From: Vulcanimicrobiota bacterium
GTDB lineage: Bacteria > Vulcanimicrobiota > Vulcanimicrobiia > Vulcanimicrobiales > Vulcanimicrobiaceae
DNA: 64,000 nucleotides
Assembly (NCBI GenBank): GCA_027459645.1
Contig: DAIDHQ010000013.1
Location: forward strand, 1 to 64,000
Direction: 5' to 3'
In this document: piece by piece, positions 33,278 through 40,661 of the stretch
Layout of the letters: each line of letters begins with the position of its first letter
Position numbering within the stretch: the first letter of the stretch is position 1
The notes under the pieces: generated by a model
What the model was told of the DNA's origin: nothing
Seen by the model: the letters and a program-made list of their open reading frames with translations, nothing else
Databases searched by the model: none
Position numbers and translations under genes: made by a program

Positions 33278-34482
33278 TGCTCCACGCGGCGCTCGCCGTG
33301 GCGCTCAGCGGCCCTCCCGCGTTTACCTCGGGGCTCATGGATCTGTACGCGTATGCCGGCCGCGCCGCAGCCCGCGAGTTCGAGCGGGGTGAATCCGCCG
33401 ATCCGTCATTCGTGCTGAATTATTGGGGCGAAGCGCTCGCGCTCGGGAGCAATCTCAACATCGGCCTTTCACCGGCACGTTTTGCCGACGCCCATGCGGC
33501 GATTGCAAAAGCGACGCCCTACCTCGCGTCGGCCTCACCACGCGATCGCGAACTGACCGAGGCCGTTGCCGCGCGCTACGCGGGAAATTACGGCGACTAT
33601 GACCGCAATGACGCCAACTATCGCAGGCTGATGGAAGCCTACCTGAAGGCCTACCCCGACGACGACGATGCGACGATGATCCTCGTCGAAGATTTGATGG
33701 AATGGCACGGCATGCACTGGGACGCGGACGACGCTGCCGCCGATGACGTCTCGCGCGAGATCCTCTCCCTAACGCGCCGGGTGCTCGCCCGCGACCCGCA
33801 ACACGTTTTCGCAAACCATCTCTGCATTCACGAATACGACAACGCGCCCGACCGTACTCCGGCGATCCCTTGCGCCGAACGTTTGGATGCGATGACCTTT
33901 ACGGAGCCGCAAGAGCATTTGGCGCACGTGCCCGCGCACGTATGGATGGAGCTAGGTGACGGAAAACGCGCGCTGTATTCGAGCGGACGCGCCTGGGCGC
34001 TCCATCCGCAGCGCTATGCCGAACACGATGCGTACGTCGGTTTGAGCGCCGCAATGATGTGCGGAGATTCGGCGGCGGTGCAAACGTGGAGAGCGCGGCT
34101 CGCGACGGCCGAGGAAGACCCGGTGTCGCTCGCCCTCCCGTTCTATGCCGTTCAAGCGCAACAACTCGAACGGTCTGGGAAAATCGATGCTGCCCTTGCG
34201 GTGTTGCAAAATGCGGCGCGTGCGCAATCGCCGTTGAACGAACTCGTGCCGCTCTACCCGGCTGACGTGCGCGTCGGCGCGCTGCTCTTCCGGGCCGGCC
34301 GTTTCTCTCAAGCGCGCGATGCGTTTGCGGCGATCCTCGCTCACCATCCGCGCCTTCCACGCGCGCTCTTCGGGATGGCCGAATCGCTCGCGAAACTCGG
34401 CGACACCCAGGGCGCAGCCCAGTACCGCGCACGATTTGCGCGATACTGGGCCGGCGGTACGTTGTCCATGAACGATTTCTAG
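33277..34482 (+). CDS. TPR-like repeat protein
   Basis: A 401-residue protein made of helical tetratricopeptide-like repeats (AALAVLQNAARAQSPLNELV, RAGRFSQARDAFAAILAHHP, LPRALFGMAESLAKLGDTQG). The region NHLCIHEYDNAPD followed by HLAHVPAHVWMELGDGKRAL is found in many bacterial TPR proteins of unknown role. A weak N-terminal hydrophobic stretch may be a signal. Start at the ATG at 33277, preceded by ACAGGAG, overlapping the thioesterase stop by one base. Confidence 0.75.
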   Translation: MLHAALAVALSGPPAFTSGLMDLYAYAGRAAAREFERGESADPSFVLNYWGEALALGSNLNIGLSPARFADAHAAIAKATPYLASASPRDRELTEAVAARYAGNYGDYDRNDANYRRLMEAYLKAYPDDDDATMILVEDLMEWHGMHWDADDAAADDVSREILSLTRRVLARDPQHVFANHLCIHEYDNAPDRTPAIPCAERLDAMTFTEPQEHLAHVPAHVWMELGDGKRALYSSGRAWALHPQRYAEHDAYVGLSAAMMCGDSAAVQTWRARLATAEEDPVSLALPFYAVQAQQLERSGKIDAALAVLQNAARAQSPLNELVPLYPADVRVGALLFRAGRFSQARDAFAAILAHHPRLPRALFGMAESLAKLGDTQGAAQYRARFARYWAGGTLSMNDF

Positions 34483-34485
34483 CGC

Positions 34486-34683
34486 TTACACGCGAGAAAC
34501 GCCGCGCAACGCGGATGCGACGTGTCCGAGGGCGTCGCTAAGGGTCTGTACCGAGTCGGCCACAACGATCCGAAAGCTTCTACTTCGGCTGCTCTCGCAC
34601 AGGCGCGCTTCACGGGCACGCCGGGCGCTGACGAGCAGTTCGTTGCGACGGACACGGACTTCGGACTCGATCCAAAGTTCCAT
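34486..34683 (-). CDS. Small basic hypothetical protein (65 aa)
   Basis: A 65-residue arginine-rich protein with a GAGGAC ribosome binding site just before the ATG at 34683 and codon use like its neighbours. The C-terminal half (FRIVVADSVQTLSDALGHVA) could form a beta-alpha unit. No family recognised. It is convergent with the TPR gene, ending four bases from its stop. An overlapping plus-strand frame is less convincing. Confidence 0.45.
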   Translation of the reverse strand: MELWIESEVRVRRNELLVSARRAREARLCESSRSRSFRIVVADSVQTLSDALGHVASALRGVSRV

Positions 34684-34719
34684 AATGTCCTCAAAAATGA
34701 GACGGTGAGTGAAGAAATG

Positions 34720-34750
34720 GAAAGGCCTCCGAGCGTTTGCTGGAGGCCTT
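34720..34750 (-). terminator. Intrinsic terminator after the 35-aa gene
   Basis: On the minus strand AAGGCCTCC and GGAGGCCTT form a nine-pair stem around an eleven-base loop, followed by TCCATTTCTT. It lies 38 bases after the stop of the 35-aa ORF and closes a unit that begins with the promoter at 34946-34975. The U-run is weak. Confidence 0.7.
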
Positions 34751-34787
34751 CGGGTCAGAACGTCTACGAGTCGCTATGTCAAACCGG

Positions 34788-34895
34788 TTAGGTTCGACCA
34801 CGTAAACGAACGCGCGCCGAAGGCAACGACACCGGCATCCCGCCTCGTTGAGGCGCGAGCTGCCACGATGTGCCGAACGACATGGATCGATTCAT
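34788..34895 (-). CDS. 35-residue arginine-rich small protein with its own promoter and terminator
   Basis: This short frame has everything expected of a gene. A consensus AGGAGG (34907-34912) stands 11 bases before the ATG at 34895, a sigma70-type promoter lies upstream (34946-34975), and a hairpin terminator follows. The peptide (MNRSMSFGTSWQLAPQRGG, then MPVSLPSARVRLRGRT) has seven arginines, no cysteine, no membrane segment and a net positive charge, as in nucleic-acid-binding or ribosome-associated peptides. I do not recognise it. The transcript (about 225 nt) could also act as an RNA. Confidence 0.6.
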   Translation of the reverse strand: MNRSMSFGTSWQLAPQRGGMPVSLPSARVRLRGRT

Positions 34896-34945
34896 AGAGT
34901 TTCGTGCCTCCTTTCTCTGCGGAGCAAGCGGGACTGGTGCCGACA

Positions 34946-34975
34946 ACTGTAGCATGTAAAAAGTTTGCTTGTCAA
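34946..34975 (-). promoter_or_regulatory. Sigma70-type promoter for the 35-aa gene
   Basis: On the minus strand the -35 element TTGACA is perfect (34970-34975), the spacer is 18 bases, and the -10 element is TACAGT (34946-34951), four of six matches. Start of transcription would be near 34939, giving a 5' leader of about 44 bases. Confidence 0.65.
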
Positions 34976-35052
34976 AGCAGGGTGAGCGGCCGCAATGGGC
35001 CAATGTACCGCGGTCATCCTGACACGTCGCCAAGCCAAGGCGATCGAAATGC

Positions 35053-35127
35053 GTGCGTGTAGCTCAGTGGGAGAGCACCACCTTGACACGGTGGGGGTCG
35101 TAGGTTCAATCCCTACCACGCACACCA
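35053..35127 (+). tRNA. tRNA-Val (GAC)
   Basis: Plus-strand tRNA with encoded CCA. The acceptor GTGCGTG pairs with CACGCAC, the anticodon stem CCACC/GGTGG holds loop TTGACAC with anticodon GAC, and the T-arm is GTAGG-TTCAATC-CCTAC. It is the second valine tRNA in the window and is followed at once by a terminator. Confidence 0.95.
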
Positions 35128-35131
35128 TTTA

Positions 35132-35158
35132 AAACCCCGATATACTCGGGGTTTTTAT
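35132..35158 (+). terminator. Terminator of tRNA-Val (GAC)
   Basis: AAACCCCGA and TCGGGGTTT form a stem with a short TATAC loop, followed by TTATTTTTC. This is a textbook intrinsic terminator five bases after the tRNA. Confidence 0.9.
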
Positions 35159-35251
35159 TTTTCTCGTACTGTCTCGTGAAACGTGCGCGCATCGGCATAA
35201 GCTTGAGGGTATCTAGTTGTCAGAAGAGAGTTGTCGAAGGCAACGGTTTCA

Positions 35252-35809
35252 ATGTCTCGGCTAATTAAGGCGCCCATGGCGCTGTGCCTGTTAAGTTTGA
35301 TTTGCCTCAACGGTTGTGCGACGGCCAAATCAGACTTAGGCCCTGAACCTCGTTTGAAGGTGTCTCCCGGCCTATATCAAGCCGTTTTAAAGACGTTAAA
35401 TAGCGGCTTTCATCGAGATGGCACTCGATGGTTCGGCGAATGTCCCGGCCAGTTCGCAGAGTATAAATTTATTGAGTTCTCGGACGTTAAAATGAGGCTG
35501 CGCGAAACAAGGTTTGATACGCCCAGCCCCTCGCCTCTCAACTTAAGGCCCGTATCAGAATCCGGCCTTGAAGTAATTGTCACCGGATTTCGGCCACACT
35601 ACTATAGCGCAAATAAGCAGAAGTGGTATTCAAGCGATCACCCTATGGTGCTCAAGCTTGAGGTGCGTCGCAGTAACGGCCGATGGAGCGCGAACAATTT
35701 CGACTATTTGTGTGGAATTGGACAAAAACTGTCCCGCCCGGGCGACGTCCCCGTGATGAGGGGCGGAACATCGGATGACTCACTGCGCGATCCGCTTACG
35801 ATCAAATAG
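35252..35809 (+). CDS. Low-GC lipoprotein next to tRNA-Val
   Basis: A 185-residue predicted lipoprotein. The N-terminus MSRLIKAPMALCLLSLICLN ends in a lipobox (CLNGC), so the mature protein is anchored at its cysteine. The rest is soluble, with YKFIEFSDVKMRLRETRFDT and a WSANNFDYLCGIG tail. Base composition is near 50 % GC with AT-rich codons, unlike its neighbours. That and its place beside a tRNA gene suggest acquisition by transfer. I use the ATG at 35252 (GAAGG upstream); a TTG at 35231 is an alternative. Confidence 0.7.
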   Translation: MSRLIKAPMALCLLSLICLNGCATAKSDLGPEPRLKVSPGLYQAVLKTLNSGFHRDGTRWFGECPGQFAEYKFIEFSDVKMRLRETRFDTPSPSPLNLRPVSESGLEVIVTGFRPHYYSANKQKWYSSDHPMVLKLEVRRSNGRWSANNFDYLCGIGQKLSRPGDVPVMRGGTSDDSLRDPLTIK

Positions 35810-35939
35810 CGCGACTCCGCTGAGGCATTTGTGCTGAGCGATGACCGTGGTCGACATGACTCTTATTGGCCTCCAGCCTTAACCCAGGATTTTCGCACCA
35901 GCCAGGCCCGAGGACTTTGCCCCGCAAACTCCTGGGCGC

Positions 35940-38900
35940 ATGACGACGAACGTGAAGACGTCCGCCCCCTGGCGCGCGTCCGCCTGGGCGCTAACCGCCA
36001 TACTCGCCGTGGGCCTTCTCCTGCGCATCGCCTTCATCGGCGGCAGCGGCTTCAACGTCGACATTCAAACGTTCGTAGCGTGGACGGGCACCCTGCTCGA
36101 TCACGGGCTCGGCAACTTTTATGCGAGCGCGAAATTCGTCGACTATCCGCCCGGTTATTTCTATGTTCTGGCCATCCTCGGACACATGTGGGCCCCCTTC
36201 CGGCATGGCGACACGTCGTTCGCGATCATTCGCATTCTCGTAAAGACGCCGGCGATTCTCGCCGATCTCGGCATCGGAATCGTGCTTTACGCGATCGCCC
36301 GGCGTTTCGCGGACGAGCGAGTCGCGCTGCTCACCGCAGCGCTCTACGTCTTGAACCCCGCGGTGATTTTTATCTCCGCGTATTGGGGACAGGTCGACTC
36401 GGTCGCCGGGTTCTTCGCTTTGCTGGCCGCGTACTTTCTGTTGCGCGACGCGCCGAGCCGCACGCCATGGATTCCGCTTGCATGGATATCGCTCGCGTGT
36501 TCGCTGCTGATCAAACCGCAAGCCGCGCTCGTCATTCCCGCCTTTATTGCCTTCGCGTTCGCCGATCCGTCGATGCGGCCGCGGCGACTCGCACAGACGG
36601 GCATCGGTATCCTGGCGGCGCTCTTCGTTTCGTACCTTGCCGCGCTGCCGTTTTATCCGGCGCTCAACCCCTTTGCCGTCATGGTCTGGCTGATCGAACG
36701 CTACGCGCACGGATCGAACATTTATAAAGTCAATTCGGTCAATGCATTCAACCTATGGGCGATCAAGGGATCGTTCTGGCAGAGCGATGCGCTCCCGATT
36801 CTCGGCATCCCGCAATATCTGTGGGGCATGGCGCTGGTCGCTGCCGCGGCGGCACTTATCGTCTGGCGCTATGTGACCGATCGCACGGTGAACCTGCTCG
36901 AAGCATGCGCGCTCTCGCTGCTTGCATTCTTCATGCTCGCGACGCGCATGCACGAACGGTATAGCTTCAACGGTTTGGTTTTTATCATTGCCTGCGTACC
37001 GTTCGCAAAACGCTACCTATGGGCCGCGATCGTGCTCTCGGTCATGCTCTTTGCCAACCTCACCTATTCGCTGCAATACCTGGCGGCAACGAGCGGCCAT
37101 TTGACCGGGGTAAATCAATTCAATCTGTGGGGCCCCATGACGACGTTCTGGGCGCTCGTCTCCGTGGCCACCTTCTTCTTCCTCGGATACCAATATCTGG
37201 GAACCAACGACGATAAAGAAGCGCAAGCCCCCGCGCCGCAACCCAAAGCCGAAGCGGAATCGCCGCTCGCGCAATGGTGGGCGAAGGGTCGTTCCGCCTT
37301 CGACCCCACCGAAGGCTTCAGCGTCCTAAGCGCGCTCGATTATGTCGTCATGAGCGCGTTCGGCCTCTTCAACATCGCGCTTTCCGCCATTCATTATTGG
37401 CTTCCCACGAACAAAGGCAGTTGTTGGACCGTCGCCGGGCAAACCCGCTGCGGCGTCTTCGATGAAATCTATTACGCGCGCGCGGCGTCGGAATATCTGC
37501 ACAACATGCGCATCTACGAAAACACGCAGCCGCCGCTCTCGAAGTTGCTCATCACGTTCTCGACGATTCTCTTCGGCGGCCTCCAGCACGGTAACACCGC
37601 CGTTGGATGGCGCTTCTTCCAGGTGATCTTCGGCGGCCTGGTCGTCATGGCACTCTTCGCCTTAGCCAAGCGCGTCACGCGTTCGACGCTGTTCGCATCG
37701 CTCGCCGCGCTCTTCCTTACGGCAGACGGCATGCACTACGTGCAATCGCGCATCGCGACCCCCGAAGGTCTCTACGTGCTCTTCTCGGTCTTCGCCGTAT
37801 ACGCGCTCTACCGATTTGCGATCGCATCGCAAACGAGCCGTCGTCATAGGGACGCCGTATCGCTTCCCGCGCTCGCGGCTGCAGCCGCCGCTTCGCTCGT
37901 CGGCGGCGTACTCACCGTCGCCGTGTGGGACCTCATCTGGACGCACATGACGCCGCCCGGAAAGCTGACGCCGGCGGCCAGCATCGTGGTGACGCTCTAT
38001 GTCGCCTGCGGCCTCTATCTCCTGGCACGGTATGTCGTGCTTCCGCGAATGTTCCCGGCCGACGGCGACGAGATCTCGTTCGCCGACGGAAGTTACGCCG
38101 TCATCCGCAGCGACGGTACCGCGTTGTACACCCCGGACGGCGGCGCGCTCGAAAGCGCCAAGGGCAAACCGAAGGTGCGCATCGGCGATTACTCGCGCAA
38201 CAAAGGCGGCACGCTCGTCTATGAACGCGAGGGCCTCCGCATTGAGTACGGTTCGGAACCGCGGGTCGAAATCGAAGGCTCCGGTCGTGCGGCCGTCTTC
38301 GAAAACGCAGAAATCCGCGCCGGCGCGCACGTCGAGCGCGGCAACTCCGCGCGGTTCTGGCTGATCGCTTTTGCCGTCGCGCAAGGCCTGTTCATCAGCA
38401 CGAAATGGAACGGCGTCACCGGCCTCGGCTTTAGCTTTATCGCCGTGGCCGCAATTTGGCTGCAGCAGCGCTTCGCGGCGCGTACACCCGCGCAGTGGGG
38501 AAACCCGCGCGGGTTTCGCTTGGACGGCGTATTGCTCGGCATTCTTTTTACCTGCGCGACGGTTTACGCGCTGGCGTGGACGCCCGATCTGATCCGGCAA
38601 TCGCCCGACCCGTACGAAATTCACAACTTCAACGATGTCGTATACCGGCAATACGGCATGTACGAATATCACGCGACACTCCATGCCAAGCATCCGTACT
38701 CATCCAAGGCTTGGGAGTGGCCGTTCGATTACGTGCCGATCGCGTACTATTACCAAGATCACCGCGCGAACACGAACGATCCGAACGGCTGCTGCGTCGC
38801 GGAAATCACCTCGATGCCCAATCCGATCACCGCGTGGCTCGGTTTATTGGCGATTCCCATCGTCGCCGTACTCGCGTGGAAGCTTCGCCGAAAGAGCTAC

Positions 38901-39218
38901 GCGCTGATCGTACTCGTGTATCTCTTGCAGTGGGCTCCGTGGCTGCTCTCGCCACGCATCGACTTCATGTACGAATACTATGTCGACATTCCAATGACGT
39001 GCCTCTGCATCGCGATTGTGCTCGCGCATATTTGGCGGTGGGGACGAAATGCGGGCGGCCAGTCTCGCACGTGGTCGATCGCCGCCGTCGCAGGCGTGAG
39101 CCTCGCGATCGTCGGCGCGTTTATCTTCTTCTTCCCAATTCTCTCCGCGATGCCGATCACGTGGAACGCCTGGCATGCGCGCATGTGGATTCCGACGTGG
39201 ATCATCGGCCCCGGATGA
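35940..39218 (+). CDS. Double GT-C glycosyltransferase (GT-C half fused to PMT/GT39 half)
   Basis: A 1092-residue integral membrane protein with about twenty hydrophobic segments. The N-terminal half (1-430) looks like a lipid-dependent GT-C mannosyltransferase, with the first-loop acidic residue in GGSGFNVDIQTFVAWTGT and KFVDYPPGYFYVLAILG. After a charged linker (AQAPAPQPKAEAESP) a second transferase begins. It has the protein-O-mannosyltransferase hallmarks VFDEIYYARAASEYL, ENTQPPLSKLLI and TADGMHYVQSRIATPEGLYV. A soluble insertion (about 700-800) follows. It may build or transfer sugar from a polyprenyl phosphate donor to proteins outside the membrane. Confidence 0.82.
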   Translation: MTTNVKTSAPWRASAWALTAILAVGLLLRIAFIGGSGFNVDIQTFVAWTGTLLDHGLGNFYASAKFVDYPPGYFYVLAILGHMWAPFRHGDTSFAIIRILVKTPAILADLGIGIVLYAIARRFADERVALLTAALYVLNPAVIFISAYWGQVDSVAGFFALLAAYFLLRDAPSRTPWIPLAWISLACSLLIKPQAALVIPAFIAFAFADPSMRPRRLAQTGIGILAALFVSYLAALPFYPALNPFAVMVWLIERYAHGSNIYKVNSVNAFNLWAIKGSFWQSDALPILGIPQYLWGMALVAAAAALIVWRYVTDRTVNLLEACALSLLAFFMLATRMHERYSFNGLVFIIACVPFAKRYLWAAIVLSVMLFANLTYSLQYLAATSGHLTGVNQFNLWGPMTTFWALVSVATFFFLGYQYLGTNDDKEAQAPAPQPKAEAESPLAQWWAKGRSAFDPTEGFSVLSALDYVVMSAFGLFNIALSAIHYWLPTNKGSCWTVAGQTRCGVFDEIYYARAASEYLHNMRIYENTQPPLSKLLITFSTILFGGLQHGNTAVGWRFFQVIFGGLVVMALFALAKRVTRSTLFASLAALFLTADGMHYVQSRIATPEGLYVLFSVFAVYALYRFAIASQTSRRHRDAVSLPALAAAAAASLVGGVLTVAVWDLIWTHMTPPGKLTPAASIVVTLYVACGLYLLARYVVLPRMFPADGDEISFADGSYAVIRSDGTALYTPDGGALESAKGKPKVRIGDYSRNKGGTLVYEREGLRIEYGSEPRVEIEGSGRAAVFENAEIRAGAHVERGNSARFWLIAFAVAQGLFISTKWNGVTGLGFSFIAVAAIWLQQRFAARTPAQWGNPRGFRLDGVLLGILFTCATVYALAWTPDLIRQSPDPYEIHNFNDVVYRQYGMYEYHATLHAKHPYSSKAWEWPFDYVPIAYYYQDHRANTNDPNGCCVAEITSMPNPITAWLGLLAIPIVAVLAWKLRRKSYALIVLVYLLQWAPWLLSPRIDFMYEYYVDIPMTCLCIAIVLAHIWRWGRNAGGQSRTWSIAAVAGVSLAIVGAFIFFFPILSAMPITWNAWHARMWIPTWIIGPG

Positions 39219-39219
39219 T

Positions 39220-40539
39220 CTAGCCCGCGCAGCGCGTCCAAACCGGATTACGTAGCGGCGCAAACTTGACCGGCGCGTAGGTATACGGCGTCCACGCTTT
39301 GCGTACGAGGCCTTCTTTTGCGATCGCGTTCGCTAACGACGCCATACGCTCTAGGCTGACGCTGCAATCCTTACCGCTGCAGCCCTTGAAGCGAACCGGC
39401 ACTATGCCCACGCCCTGCGGCAGATACGCGTAGTTCCGATATTGCGCGAGGGTCTGGTAGGCGAATTTCAAGCGCACGCGATACGCGCCCGCGCGCGTTT
39501 TATATAATTCAAAAATCAGGCCGCCGCCGGGCGGCATATCGTCGGGCACCAGCCCGTTCGACAACTTCCAGTGCGCCCCCAAGATGCCGCCGAGCGCGCC
39601 GATCTGCGTGTCGTGACCAGAGAAGAACGCGAGCGAATACCGTTTCATATCGGGATTCCGAACGTTCGTATCGCTCGTGCCGGCTTTTTGTTCCAGCATG
39701 CCGACGATGTGCGCGAAAAGCGTTCCGCCCCGAACGCGCGCGCTGTATGGATTGCGCGAGTTCACGTCGTACGCAAGCACGTGCAGGCGCATCGCCGATT
39801 CGAGATCGTCTTGAATATTGACCGCTTGGCTACCGGCAAATTCCACGTCGGGACGGCACTGCGCGTACTCGAGAAAAAGATCTTCGGCGTACGTCGACGC
39901 GGTTTTTACCGGACCCGTCAGCTCGGGCAAACCACCGCGCATGGCGATCGCGGTCGGCTCCGACGTTACGGCCGCACACGTGCCCGCACAGCGCGCGTCC
40001 AAGAGCTGTTGCAATCCCGCGAAATCCGGCGCAGCCATATTGGCTGCAGCGCTGCGAACCGACGCAAGCGCCGCTTTTGCATTGATGCGGCCTAGTGATT
40101 TGGCCCATGCGGCTGCGTTAAAGAGCGGGTCGGCGACCTTGGGCTTGCGATTGGCTTCGTGATACATCGCGAGCGCGGAGTGCATCCCGCACATGCCTTC
40201 GATTAATGCATGGCCGGTTTCCAACGTGCGCTCGGCGATATCGGCATAGACGAAGGTCCCCTGCCGGCGGCATCGCGGCGCTAAGCCTTCGCGCGTGAAA
40301 TACCAGCGATAGAACTGCCCCATATAACTCGCCAGGCGGTAGCCGTGCGCCGTGAGCGTGTCGGGGGCAAGCGGCGTCCAATCTGCCCACACGTACTGCG
40401 AGGGCGCCTTCGAGATGGCGCGCACGCCGTGGCGAGTAACCACCACGGCAAAGACCGGCTTCTCGGCCGGCGCTGCGGCTTGCGCGACGCCCGCGACCGA
40501 GGCAACGACGGCAGCGAAGATCAGCAAAAACCGGCTCAT
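39220..40539 (-). CDS. Exported histidine acid phosphatase (AppA/phytase-like)
   Basis: A 439-residue periplasmic phosphatase of the branch-2 histidine phosphatase family. The signal peptide (FLLIFAAVVASVAGVAQAAA) is followed by the catalytic VVVTRHGVRA; the proton-donor motif is FFSGHDTQIG. Paired cysteines (GMCGMHS, CRPDVEF and others) suggest a disulfide-bonded exported enzyme. It likely releases phosphate from phytate, sugar phosphates or nucleotides. It is divergent from the PLC-type phosphoesterase gene, with a possible Pho box in the shared upstream region, and close to pstSCA. Confidence 0.85.
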   Translation of the reverse strand: MSRFLLIFAAVVASVAGVAQAAAPAEKPVFAVVVTRHGVRAISKAPSQYVWADWTPLAPDTLTAHGYRLASYMGQFYRWYFTREGLAPRCRRQGTFVYADIAERTLETGHALIEGMCGMHSALAMYHEANRKPKVADPLFNAAAWAKSLGRINAKAALASVRSAAANMAAPDFAGLQQLLDARCAGTCAAVTSEPTAIAMRGGLPELTGPVKTASTYAEDLFLEYAQCRPDVEFAGSQAVNIQDDLESAMRLHVLAYDVNSRNPYSARVRGGTLFAHIVGMLEQKAGTSDTNVRNPDMKRYSLAFFSGHDTQIGALGGILGAHWKLSNGLVPDDMPPGGGLIFELYKTRAGAYRVRLKFAYQTLAQYRNYAYLPQGVGIVPVRFKGCSGKDCSVSLERMASLANAIAKEGLVRKAWTPYTYAPVKFAPLRNPVWTRCAG

Positions 40540-40562
40540 TTTCCACACTCTACGCACAACGG

Positions 40563-40580
40563 CATGACAGTGCTATGAAC
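40563..40580. promoter_or_regulatory. Possible Pho-box-like site between two phosphatase genes
   Basis: Read on the minus strand, GTTCATAGCACTGTCATG contains two TCAT cores separated by exactly one 11-base period, the spacing of PhoB direct repeats. Only two half-sites are present and the first is imperfect. It lies upstream of both divergent phosphatase genes. Confidence 0.3.
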
Positions 40581-40661
40581 GGGGCGCCTTTACCTATCGT
40601 TAATCAGGAATCTTTTGCGAGGGCGAGAAAGCAACGGACCAACAGCATCCGGAGGTTTTCG

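Noticed and set aside
34522-34791. 89-codon plus-strand ORF in the 34.5-34.8 kb gap
   Set aside because: It runs through the terminator hairpin and overlaps the more plausible minus-strand small ORFs; no RBS.
35017-35045. Degenerate copy of the dispersed repeat (GGTCATCCTGACAC)
   Set aside because: Only about ten bases agree; too short to count as a repeat unit.
35053-35127. Integration site at tRNA-Val (GAC)
   Set aside because: No second copy of the tRNA 3' end and no integrase seen within the window.
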